Part shown: positions 45,316 to 56,425 of the stretch, one piece after another
Numbering within the stretch: the stretch's first letter is position 1
Layout of the letters: the number at the start of each line of letters is the position of its first letter
Assembly: GCA_010015675.1 (NCBI GenBank)
Contig: ML977029.1
Span: 163,954 to 227,953 of the forward strand
From: Byssothecium circinans
Taxonomy: Eukaryota > Ascomycota > Dothideomycetes > Pleosporales > Massarinaceae
Direction of reading: 5' to 3'
Length of the DNA stretch: 64,000 nucleotides
Position numbers and translations under genes: made by a program
Notes under the pieces: model-generated
Told to the model about the DNA's origin: nothing
What the model saw: the letters and a program-made list of their open reading frames with translations, nothing else
The model's database searches: none

Positions 45316-46611
45316 TTCGTCCCTACTCTTCTTTCTCTCGTTTCAGCTTCCTCAAGCCCTGCGCAAATCCCCCTCTGTTGTCGCGTCCCTTCTCCCTCTT
45401 CTCTTTTTGCTTCACCAAGCTCTATTCACGACTCCGATCTTGCTTTCTTTCCTAGAGATATTCAATACCTCTATCTTCGGTTTCGCTCTCCGTAGTCGTA
45501 ATAGTCAATCGTCGTCGTGCAAACGTAATAATATCGCGCTGCTCGCACTCTCAGCGCGCAACAAGTTCCAATGTTTACACCAAAGCATTGCGCACCACCG
45601 ATTGGCCCCACGTCGTCTTGGCGCTGGTATCCCTGCGCTCGCCAACGTTACCTCATTCGTTTCTCACCCTCCTATGACGACGCATGCGCCCTGCGGGGTC
45701 AGTTAGCATTCACATGAACAGCATGTAGATAGGGTGATATCATGTTAGGAAATAGGTAAACTACGACCTGCCAAGTAAGACAGGATGGACGCCTCGTTTT
45801 CACTATACGGTAGTTCCAGTCCACCGACGTCATATTCATTCCCATCACCCTCACACCTGTTCACTTCTCGTACAATACCACCATCATTGAGCAGTTGAAA
45901 AAGGTAGATAGATATTACCATCCTACCACCATGGGGTGACGAGCCCCATGCCATACGCTATGCAGACATACAGTGATGCAAAGACATATGTAAGATTATA
46001 CAAACGCCCCGTATGCCCATCCCCCCCCTCCCCCACCTCCCTCCCCCATACCCATCGACAGGGCCAGGTTTCTCGAGCTTAAGCGGTCTTGAGTACTGCT
46101 CACTCTCTTTGATATCTACCACTCTTTCTTACACAAAAGCCGCCCTCCATTCATCCGCTCGCCCGTGTCAGACTCCAGCACCCCACCTATGCACGCGTAA
46201 AAAACCATATGCTCGCTGTAAAAAGGGGAGGTGTTCGACTTTTCCTGCCATGCCGTAACGATCAATGACCTGAACATCCAAGGCCGGAACGCGAGAAAGG
46301 GACAGCTATTGGGGAAAGAAGTGTTCTCTGTCCTGTGATCTGGCATGGCAGTTGGGGGTAATATTCCAGCGAACCGAAAAGAAGATAACCAAAGTAACAT
46401 GGACTGAATGCACACACTTTCCACCGATATAAACGCCCTGGATAGTAGTGTGGAGACCAAAGTCCCGAGGTGTCCTTCCATGCTTCGTGTTGCCGATTCG
46501 TAAATGCAGAAGATAGGGGGTAAAAAGCAAAACACAGAAGTCCACCCTGTCCCTCGATTGATTGTGAAAGAAGTTTTCTCGTGGTCAAGGTCACCACGGC
46601 TGCAGATTCAC
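45316..46611. other. Intergenic, mtw1 upstream and LAMMER kinase 3' end
   Basis: About 1.3 kb. It holds a C-rich tract at about 46019-46050 (G-rich on the minus strand, able to form a quadruplex) and short unsupported frames. Part is the probable 3' UTR of the kinase gene. Confidence 0.5.
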
Positions 46612-48812
46612 TTAGTACGCTCTGCTTTCTCTCTGCTGGTACCGGCGCTCCTCTTCTTGTCGTCGCTGCTTCTTTTCCCTCTCCAGCCGGATCTTATGGG
46701 CTTCGGTACCATCGTCCATGAGGACTTCCTGGAACCAAGGGTGTTGCAGAGCTTGCTTGGCCGAGATCCGCTTCTTCGGATCATATACAAAAATACGCTT
46801 CAGCAGATCGAGGAACTTGCGGTTGAACTCAGTGTGGGGTAGAATGGTTTCCTGTCATGGTCAGCCCCTGATGCCTGTGGCCTATTGGAGTAACACGTAC
46901 GTGAAGCTTTTTCATAGCTTTGACAAACTTTCTAGAGCTCTTCTGTGTCTCTCCATTGGGGTAGTCCAGTTTGTAGCTCTTGAAGTAACGAGCGGCCCTG
47001 TCTTGATTAGCGGAAATTCGTACATTGAATGGCAGGACGTACGATGATGATGAGCTTCGCGAGTTGCGGTTCTCCTTGTACACCTGCTTGACAATATCCT
47101 TGTCAATTTTACCGCCACACACAGCCTCCATCATGGCAAGATGCTCCAAGTTGTCGTGGGTTTGGAACAGGGCATCGCCAGTGAAGAATTCAACAAGGAT
47201 GCAGCCAATACTCCAGATGTCGCAAGGATAACTCCAGCCAAGATTCAGTATGATTTCGGGCGCACGATAGTGCCGTGTTGAGACCACCGACGAATGGTAT
47301 TCCTCTTGGAAAGTGGCGGAGCCAAAGTCGATCAACCTGATCTCGGGGTCGAGGAGGACCTTGCGGTGGCGGGCTTGCCGGCTGGTCAGAGTAGACGACG
47401 AGGGTACAGTCCGGTTGTATGTGAACGTCTGGTAGTTGTTGTTCACCAGAAGGATGTTCTCCGGCTTCAGGTCGGTGTGGATGAGGTTCAGGTCATGCAA
47501 GAACGCCACACTAGTGAACAGCTGCTTCGCAAATTTTTGAATGTGGGACGACGGGAACGGGACAAAGGAATTTGACTTGAGGAAGTCAAACACGCTCTGG
47601 CCGTAGAGATCAGTGACGATGCAGATGTGATTCCGGAAGTCGAAGCAGTGCCTGAGGTGTATGCACCGGTTGATGTTGTCCTTGTCGTTGGACGCCAACG
47701 TTGACAGTACCCTCAGCTCGATACGACTAGCTTCGCGGTATTTGGGCACAGATCGAATGACCTTGATCGCACATTTGGTGTTGAGCTTCCGATCCCAGGC
47801 CTCGACGACCTTGCCGAAGGTACCCTGGCCAAGCAGCTTGCAGATCTGGTCTGTCAGACAGTTAGCGCGGTCATGTCATGAACGTCGATAGGGTGTGCGT
47901 ACATCTCTCTGTGAGGTCGTTGTCGGGGTTGACAATGTAATGTCCGTCTTCGTCGTCGACCTTCTGGTCCTTGGTATAGGATTTCTGCGAACAAATTAGC
48001 AAAGTCTCGGCGGGCGGGGTCGGGGACCTCACATCAGGTACCACCGCGACTTCAACATCCTTAGCCTTGATGACGGGGACGGGTGGAGGCTGATAAAGCG
48101 CAAAGGGGTCCAAATCGTCTAGCTCTCGCCTCTTGGCCTGTTTGGCCTCATCTTGGGCTGCCGCGCGGGTGCGCTTCCGCTTCTGGCCCACTGTGGTGGT
48201 ATCAAGTGGGGAGACGTGGTGGGCATTGCTCGCCTGTGAGCCTAATGAAGTGGCAGCGGTATTGGTCAGTGCAGACGTTGTTCGGTCAGTCGAGGCGGAG
48301 TAATGGGGTGACTCGTAGGGCGTCTGCGTGGTGGAGTACGACATGTGCTGGTTGTACACCGGATCGTATGCCGTCGTAGCACCCATTTTCCGCTTCTTGT
48401 CTGCGTGTCTCGCGGAGCCCGTCGTTGCGGTGCGGCTGGGTTGAGCCGGGCGGGGCGGTGGGCGCGGCAGCTCCTCGTCATCGTCGTCAATGACAATGAC
48501 CTCCTCAGGCAGGCCATTCTTATAGAAGTCGGCCCAATCGGTTCGTCGCTTGGACCTGGCCGACATGTCTGCTGCTGCGGGGGGGGCAACCGGGGGCAGG
48601 TGGTGAGTCGAGCGTTGGTGGGTCGCGGTCCGACGCAGGTCAGAATTTGAAGAGGTCGTGCCGTTGGGGTAGGCGTTGTAGAGCGAGTTGCCTATCCGAC
48701 CGTTTCCGCTCACAAGCTGGGCATTGGAGATATTGGGCTGGTAGCTCTGGTGGTGGAAATAAGACTGGTGATGGGGCTGGAGCAGGGCCGTGGCCGTAGA
48801 GGGTGTCGACAT
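46612..48812 (-). CDS. LAMMER-type dual-specificity kinase (Lkh1/Kns1/CLK)
   Basis: Five exons: 48812-48033, 47984-47903, 47850-47043, 46997-46901 and 46851-46612, encoding 668 residues. The N-terminal ~260 residues are His/Ser/Thr-rich with KKRK-type nuclear signals. The kinase domain starts ICKLLGQGTFGKVV (Gly loop), then CAIKVIR (catalytic Lys), HTDLKPENILL (catalytic loop, HTD instead of HRD as in LAMMER kinases), DFGSA (metal Asp) and STRHYRAPE (activation segment). The family signature reads EHLAMMEAV rather than the classic EHLAMMERI. The domain closes with RISAKQALQHPWF. It phosphorylates SR proteins and other regulators in the nucleus. The fourth intron (46998-47042) is 45 nt, without stop and in frame, so its splicing is inferred. 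Confidence 0.92.
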
Positions 48813-51800
48813 GTCTCTGGGCTGTTCTCTCGGCGTGCGAGGGTCGACGTCGACGTGCTATTTTCTCCGCAGGGAAGCGACACAGCACGCCCGTGAAGCA
48901 GAGGGGCGGGCGTGAAGGGCGACGTGCTGCAGCGTGGGTGAGGGTGGAGGGCGTTTGATGCAAATGGTGCACGCAGCGCCGTGCCTGTGTCCTCGACGAC
49001 CTCGAGGTGAGCCGTTATCGCAGGTAGGCCGGTGGAGGGAGCGGAGACAGTCGTCAGGCCGCTATTGGGGCGACCATGTGGCGGGCAGAACAGTGAGTCT
49101 CTGGCAGTCGAGTTGAGCGCGCCCTCGAGGAAGAATGGAGCGTGTGGGCATGCCAGAGCAGTGAGGTGTCGTGGTGGTCGGCTGGCGATGAAAGCGAAGG
49201 TGTAGTTAGGTGAGAGGCGGAACCGTGCTAAGAGCGCACAGATCCCAGCACCGCAGCGCTGGAGGTGCCCGTCGGCGTCATAGCAACCCTCGCACACAGC
49301 CTTCACCATCAATGATAATTATGTCTCCTCCCTACGTCTCCTTCCTAGGCCCTCCTCAGAACTAGCCTACAGAATCGCCGCTGTGCTGCCGTCCAGAGCG
49401 CGTTGCTACGTGTAGCTGGATTCTTCCACTACCACCTGCTCCGAGGTCGTTGAGAGGCGAGGCCGTTCAATTCACCCGACCCCATTTAATATTCACGCAG
49501 CCTACATGTATGTATAAGACCACCACGCTCCGCACTCTATACAGCAGCTCTCAATTTTCCGCCGGCACGATTCGCCGCCAGCACTGCCAGATCAGGGACC
49601 CAGAAACCCAACTATCCACGCCAGGCGCGTCTAGTCTGCCCTCACGCTGCTCAGCCATGCGCAAGGCCGCCGAAAGGGCATTGAGGCCCTTGACTGCCCA
49701 AAGATCGAGAAGGCAGGCTGGCAGGCACCGCGCAGCCTCGCATTCTCATCTCCTGCACCTCATCAATGTCACAAACGAACCCCGGCGTGCACCCCTAACA
49801 CACAGTGTTCTGGGAGTATAAAGGACCGCGTCCCACTCACGCCCGCGTTGCCGACCTGCGACCGCGCTTCGCACAAGAGGCCAATTACACAATTCAGACA
49901 AGACCGGACCGAGCTCCTGTTTTAATCGCAGCTAGTTGAAACAGTGGTATTGGTAGTTGTGAACTTGTATTACGCGCAAAGTCTCCGTCTGTATCGAATA
50001 CATGAACCTTTCATTCTTTTCGAACATGGCTGCAATTGCCACCAGCTATCAGACAGATACTGTACGGCCATGTACTAGCAGCCGACGGTGAGCTCAACAC
50101 GGAAATGCGTGGTGCCGGCTTCTCAACCAGATGAGCCGACGGAGGGAGTACGTTCGGACGTTCGGATGGCCTGAGGCCTGAGAGCTAAATGACAAAGCTG
50201 AGCTGAGCAGTTGCTACCTCCTAGCAAGGACGACTGTGGGGTCTGCAATCCCCATACCCCAGGTAAAAATAAACAGAGTGTCTCAACGGAACAGCAAATT
50301 CGACCGCTTGCCGGATAACAAGTGATGCTGCCAGCTGATGTGAGCGTCTGCCGTGCTTTGTTGAATGAGCCGCAAGTACCGCAAATCAGTGGAAGAAGCC
50401 CATGAGGGGTGAGGTCATCCCGCACGCCGTCGCCTCACTCGTGCTACCCGGCCGATACAGGAGGAGAGGAGCCCTGCTTTCTCACCTCCAGCCTGGCGTG
50501 GAAACCTGGGATCATCATGAGCATGACTCCTGGAGTCTGTACTTCATTTCAGAGCGGTCGACCAGTAGCTAGTTCAACGGTACGCTTCACCACGACGTCG
50601 ACCACGTCAACATCCTCCTGATCTGATCTGATCTGCCTGGACTCTTTCGCAAAAAGCCTCATGACCTCGCTCTCACCCGCAAATCCAGCTTTCCCATTAT
50701 TTCCATCCCACACCCACCTCCGCGCTCCCATGGTGTCATGGTACCGATAGCCCCTCCTGCCGCCTGGCTTCTTGAATCTACCAATGACATTATCCTCATC
50801 TTCCCCTCCCCTCATCCAGCCCTTCCGTCACTCCATATCGTTCATTGGCCAACCAAGCTGACACATCACATCATCAAATCATTCTCTCAATTTTCCCGTT
50901 TCGTTTCCTTCGTGATCGGGCTTCCAGAACGGCCTCCAGGCGAAAAGCAGGCAACATGTTTATTTATCCTGACCTGACCTGACCCTGCAGGATGAATCTG
51001 CTGGACCCACATGTGCACAAGGTAGAATACTCGTCCACGTGGTCACCATCCCTCGTCCGCGAATCACGTGGAAATCTCGTCCCCAGCGACCCAATAATAA
51101 AAGCCCTCAGCAACGAGTTGGAAAGTGGGACGCAACAAATCAGAGCGCGGGTGGCGAAATCACGTGATGCGTTGTCCTGCGTCAGGGTGCTGGTAATAAT
51201 GCATGGAAAAAATCCGCCATATTTCTGAGCCGGATTCAGAAGGTCTCATGCACGGCTTGCTGTTTACGGGCTTTGGACCGTGCGCCCGGGGTAGGTTGAC
51301 TGTCGTCGTTGTTGGGTAGCATCGGCAAACGTTGTGGGTGGGTGCGGGAAGGGTTTCGGCAGTCGTGGAGATGGATTGGCTGTTGATTCCAGAACAACAT
51401 TGAAATCGTGAGGGTGTAGTGGACGCGTTGAGTCATTAACTTTTTATCAACGTCTCGGAAGGGTTCCTCCCTCTCTCGTAGAGGAAGGTACGACCTACTA
51501 GGCAATCACAACAACGAGCCCAGCCCGCAAAGTTTGGTGGCATAAAGAGCCTTCGATATTTTTTATAGGGTCGTAAAAGCCGTTAAGGTGCAGCAACATC
51601 CTGTGGTGAAATAGTGGACGCAGAAACCCATCCGTGCAAAAACAAGACAAATCCACATAAAAGCCTCCCGTTTTCGTGCACCGGCTATGCATGCTCAAAA
51701 AGCCTTCCCCAAATCCCTCACGGGACCTCACCCAACATAGAGAAAGAAACCCACCATGACGCCAGGAAGCAAGATAAAGGAATGACAACCTTACCGCCAT

Positions 51801-51878
51801 CGACTGTCTTGACTCTCCCACTCAAGAAGCCCGAATCAGCCCATCATACTGCTGACACATGATGTATTGGCAATGCAG
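48813..51878. other. Long intergenic, LAMMER kinase upstream region
   Basis: About 3.1 kb with no supported gene. A TATA-like sequence GTATAAAGG is at about 49818-49826. Three CACGTG motifs lie at 51036, 51065 and 51161, and short pentamer runs at 50618-50635 and 50968-50987. The 123-codon frame at 49450-49821 has no family likeness. An unannotated short transcript is possible. Confidence 0.45.
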
Positions 51879-53686
51879 TTACACCTTCTCGGCCGTGGGC
51901 GTGAAAGTTGCGAAGAAGTGGTCAACCAAGTTGCCAAACCTCTCGACGATGAGGTTGACGTCCACCTCGGTCACATCATATGCTGGGGATATAATAACGT
52001 GGTCGCCACTTTTGCCATCGGCGGAACCAGTGCCCGGGTAGACTTGCAAGAGGAACTTCTCCATACCTATATTAGAGTCAGTGCAAGAACATAAAGCGAA
52101 GTAGGTGTTCCCAGCGTACCCATGTAGTGGATCTCGGATGCCACAGAGTCGATAGGATTGAATGGCGTCTTCGTGAGCTTGTCCAGGACGAACTCGACCT
52201 AAAAAGATTAGCATGATTTCAGAACAAGGACAAAAGCACTCACGCCGATGAAAAGACCATCTCCTCGAATATCGCCGACGTGAGGACAATCTTTGAGCCT
52301 GTCCTTGAGCTTCCTCCTAAGTAGCTCCCCCTTCTCACGAACATTTTCGAGTAGGGTTCCTTCCAGGATGATCTTGAGCACTTCAAGCCCGGCAGCACAT
52401 GCTTCGGGGGAGTTTTGGAAAGTGTGACCGTGGTTAAAATAACCATCCGTCTCCAGGACGTCCAACACACCGGCCTTCTTTCCGATGAGCACGCCCGAAA
52501 TCGGCTTGTAGCCACCAGCCATACCTTTTCCAATCACCTGAATATCGGGCACGACGCGCTCATTCTGCCAAGCATGAAGGTTTGTGCCCAGTCTTCCCAT
52601 GCCACACATCACCTCGTCGAAGATCAGGAGAGCGCCGTATTCGTCGCACAGCTCTCGTAGGGCCTTCAGGTAACCCGGGACAGCAGGCACACATCCCAAA
52701 GCCTAGGCTAGTCATTAGCAAAATGGTCATGCAGCACGGATTGCGTAGTATTAGCGAAGTGATCTTGACCAACCAGTGGTCGTCTTGGTCCGGGTTGTGT
52801 AACATGACCATGCAACCACAACCCCACGACATAGAACAACGATACCTATTGACAAAAAGCAAAATGGGAGGCCAACTCACAGCACCGACGACAGGCTCAA
52901 CAATGACCCCAGCAATGTTCTCAGGGCCTGCAGCGATGAACGTAGCCCGCATGTCCTCCTTCAGGCGAGCTAAGTAAGCCGAATCACTTTCATCTTTGGC
53001 TTTGTTGCGCCATGCATTACACGGCTCGACGCGTTCGCAATACATGAGGACGGATTCGAAGGGATCTCGGCGCGCTCGGTGGCCGCCAAGAGACAGAGCG
53101 CCTAAGGTAGTCCCATGGTAAGACTGCTCGCGTGCGATGAAGATTTTCCGGTTTGGCTGGCCGAGCCCCTGGAAGTATTGAAGTACCATTTTCAAGGCTG
53201 CTTCGACAGCTTCTGAACCTACATTTTGTTAGAGCAATTGGTCATCGGATTGGCTTGGCAGTCCAACTTGCCAGAGTTGTAGAAGACAGCCTTGACCATC
53301 TGTCCCCAGGTCGTATCAACCAGCGCATTCGCATACGCTTTCGAAATTGGGGTCTCACACGAGTAGGAGCATACATAAGAAACGGCATCCTCTTGAGCGC
53401 GAGAAGCGGCCTTCACTCGTTCATTTGGTCCAGGCCCGAAGCAGCTCACAGAAGCACCACCACATGCATCGTAGAGCCAACGTCCATCTTGAGTGTACAA
53501 ATAATGACCCGATGCGCGAATAATCTCGGTAGCGGGTTTCCGAAAGTTGCGAGGAAGCAGCGCACTACGGCCTCCGCTGGACTTATGGGTGGTGGCAGTC
53601 AATTTCGACGAGATAGTCCTTGAGGCGGATATTGCTAGAGGAGTGGCAGCTGGTGCCGGGTGCGCTGCCCTCTTCAAGCTGGACAT
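51879..53686 (-). CDS. Class III PLP-dependent aminotransferase, probably mitochondrial
   Basis: Five exons (53686-53272, 53218-52881, 52702-52244, 52198-52120, 52066-51879) encode 492 residues. The first intron has a GC donor (GCAAGT). The N-terminus (MSSLKRAAHPAPAATPLAIS, then Arg/Ser/Thr-rich with no acids to about residue 40) looks like a mitochondrial presequence. Fold-type I marks: YNSGSEAVEAALK, EQSYHGTTLGALSLGG, GVIVEPVVGA, LLIFDEVMCGMGRLG with the PLP-ring Asp at about 280, and IGKGMAGGYKPIS with the Schiff-base Lys at about 310. HTFQNSPEACAAG follows. It resembles omega-amino-acid transaminases (beta-alanine/GABA or diaminopelargonate-like); the amino donor is not known. Confidence 0.9.
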
Positions 53687-55693
53687 GGGAAATATGGGAA
53701 ATGGTGTTGATGATTATCAGGCCGATGTGAAGTCTTGGTTGTTGAAAGGAAGAGAGAGGTGAAGGAAACAAAGAACAAGGCAGAACGGGCCTAGAATCAG
53801 CTTATTTACCCGAAAGTCTTACCATTCACTACTCACCGTTTTTCTGGGCTCCGCCTCGTCAGTCACAAACGCTAATGCTACAAACAACTAAGGGCGTACG
53901 TTGGTTTGGCCACGAGGCCGTACCATTCTCGAAAAGCTCATATTCGGTTCACCTGTGAATTCCGGTCCTTGTCGGCATGCCGAGCACCCACGAACAGCCT
54001 AAACCCACTAGCGGCCGCCGACAAAATCCGGGAACGGCAACGGTCGTGGAATCGTCAATTCACTTTGCTGATTTGCTCCGCCTTCCAAAAAGCAAGTTTG
54101 GCGATATTCGACCATTCTAACACAGGACTGAGGCGCATACGGATGCCTGTTCATGAATTCTGGCCTCCTTGTCGGGTCGAGCGGGCCAATGAAGACATCA
54201 GTTGACACACTATTTCGGTGCGTACGTTGGTGGTATCCATGTACGCCCGATGCAGGGACGACAGTTCGTATAAGTCAGTCATGACGCCGAGTCATTCAAC
54301 CGTGCCGTCCTTCTGATAAGAGTTTGTTTGATGTACCGCCTCTATAACTCCGACCAGAGCAGTCCTTGTCCAATGGAGGCACGAACAATTCATAATTATT
54401 CTTGTGTTTCGAAGTGTTAGCTCCTGGGACGTTCGGGCAATTGCAGAGGTTGTCTCGGTACCTGAGTGATGGAACAGTTACCAAAGCCATGCTGCATGCA
54501 ACCGAACCATCCATGAACTCTCCGCTGGGAGGGAACGTGCCAGCTGGGGGGCGACCAAGTCCTGAACAGAAGCGATGGGTAAATCCTGGAATACTGCATG
54601 GGCAGGGCACTCCATTGTTCATTCGGTAGTCGACTCGCCTCATGCGGCGTTGGCTGGAAGGAGAGGCCGCGTCGATGGTCATGCGGAAGTGTGGTAGAGG
54701 AAGGCAGTCTTGATCCGGCTCTTGCCCGAAGGAACTGCGAAGTGAGCCTCACCGCTGCACGGCGGTCCAACTTCTAGGGCTAGTAGAAGTCATGTTGGTT
54801 GTTATTAGCATATCCAGGGCCTTGCTAAGGCACAGGGATAGGCTCCGGATGGTCGAAGCTGAAAATGCGGTGGCAGATGCCCGGCCGTGTTACTATCCGC
54901 AATGCTTATCAACGGGCCGGTGAGTGAGGGTCGAGGTTATCGGCGGTCCGGTGTTATACCTATCGTCCGGGGCCATAAGTAGAGATGAGGCAGATGATAC
55001 CCCGCTGCTTACTGTGCCGCAGGCTCTAGTTGCTGTGGTGCTATCATTACGAAAGCACGCACGATTGCGTGCCGTGTGGTCGCCGCAGCGGGACGCAAGA
55101 AGAGCCGGTAGGCATATGATGATGACGATGTGGTCAGATGTAGAGTCAATGACGCCTCGTCTCGGGGCGATCGACGTTCGGCACGGTACCTTACTGCTAT
55201 CTACAGGATGATGCCGCACGGTAACTCATGCGCACGGAGACCTCGGGAGTCTGAGAATCACGTGCTTTTGCCACACCTCTCTGATTCGTTGCGCCCCACT
55301 TCTCAATTAGTCGGCAGGATTCTATTGGTTGGCTGGGGGTGAAATCTCCACGTGACTCTCGGAATAATGGTTTCCACTACACTCCGCGAGAACTGGGACC
55401 GGGGCTCGCTTAGATGTTGACTTGGTGCTAGACAGGGATGCATTATCGATCCTCCACGCTACACCACAACTCGCTCCCACATCATTCGAGTTCCTTACGC
55501 CTCCTAAGCCGCGCGACACCTGCTCCCTCTGTCAGGGGCACCGGAATATTTCCTGCGGCAAGTCGCGCTATGCTACTTCTACAATCCTTTGCAACATCGC
55601 TGACCGTGCGCAGTAGTCTCATTGCCGTCCCTCCGCAGCCGGCCGCCCACGAGCCCACCACGTCAGTACCGCTCGCCCTCACCCCCGCCTACC
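53687..55693. other. Intergenic, aminotransferase and SRP19 upstream regions
   Basis: About 2 kb between divergent genes. CACGTG motifs near 55260 and 55350 lie upstream of the SRP19 gene. Frames such as 54296-54682 (minus) show no family likeness. No repeat or RNA gene was recognised. Confidence 0.45.
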
Positions 55694-56425
55694 ATGAATC
55701 CCCGCGTGGAGGAGGTATCGGATTCCGATTCGGATCCCGCCGAGTTTGATATCTCGGAAATGTCTTCAATAATGAAGCCGTCCCAGGTCCCAATGGCATC
55801 CTCATCCTCCATGCCGCCCGAGATGCTGCAACCGCACGCCCCAGGCTCCATTTCAGCGGACCGCGACAAGTCGAAACACTACCAATGCCTCTACCCCATC
55901 TACTTCGACAAATCACGGACAAGAGCCGAAGGGCGGCGGGTGGGTGCCCAACTAGCGGTAGAGAATCCTCTGGCTCGCGAGATGGTTGATGCTGTTGCGA
56001 GCCTCGGCCTCCCCGTCGTCTTCGAAGCCGACAAGACTCACCCGAAGGATTGGTCAAATCCGGGCCGCCTACGTGTCCTCATCAAGCAGGACGGGAAGGT
56101 GGTGGCTAGGAATATCAAGAACAAACACCACCTGTACATCCTGGTCTCGAAATACCTCAAAACACACCCTACACAGAAGAACTCGCCCTTCAGACTACCA
56201 ATCAGAGGCATCCCCATGCCCCAGGAGATGCCGGAGCCCGCTATACCCAAGGGCTGGAAGATGAACAACATCCTACCGCTCCACTCTCCAGCGTTGACTG
56301 GAGGCGGCGTATCTGATAATTTCCTTTCTGATATGATGGCTGAGATGCAGGGAGCGACGGGCGGCGGAGCAGGTGCTGGTGGCGGTAGTGGCGGGAACAA
56401 GAGTAAGAAAAGCAAGAAAAAATGA
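55694..56425 (+). CDS. sec65: Signal recognition particle subunit SRP19/Sec65
   Basis: An intronless frame of 243 residues from ATG 55694 (MNPRVEEVSDSD); the frame upstream begins at a non-ATG codon. The N-terminal ~60 residues are acidic and Ser/Pro-rich. The SRP19 domain has YQCLYPIYFDKSRTRAEGRRV, NPLAREMVDAVASLG, VVFEADKTHPKDWSNPGRLRVL and NKHHLYILVSKYL. These contact the SRP RNA helices 6 and 8. A Gly-rich segment leads to the Lys-rich end (KSKKSKKK), as in other SRP19 proteins. It binds SRP RNA and helps load Srp54, in the nucleolus and cytosol. The domain order matches fungal Sec65. Confidence 0.95.
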   Translation: MNPRVEEVSDSDSDPAEFDISEMSSIMKPSQVPMASSSSMPPEMLQPHAPGSISADRDKSKHYQCLYPIYFDKSRTRAEGRRVGAQLAVENPLAREMVDAVASLGLPVVFEADKTHPKDWSNPGRLRVLIKQDGKVVARNIKNKHHLYILVSKYLKTHPTQKNSPFRLPIRGIPMPQEMPEPAIPKGWKMNNILPLHSPALTGGGVSDNFLSDMMAEMQGATGGGAGAGGGSGGNKSKKSKKK

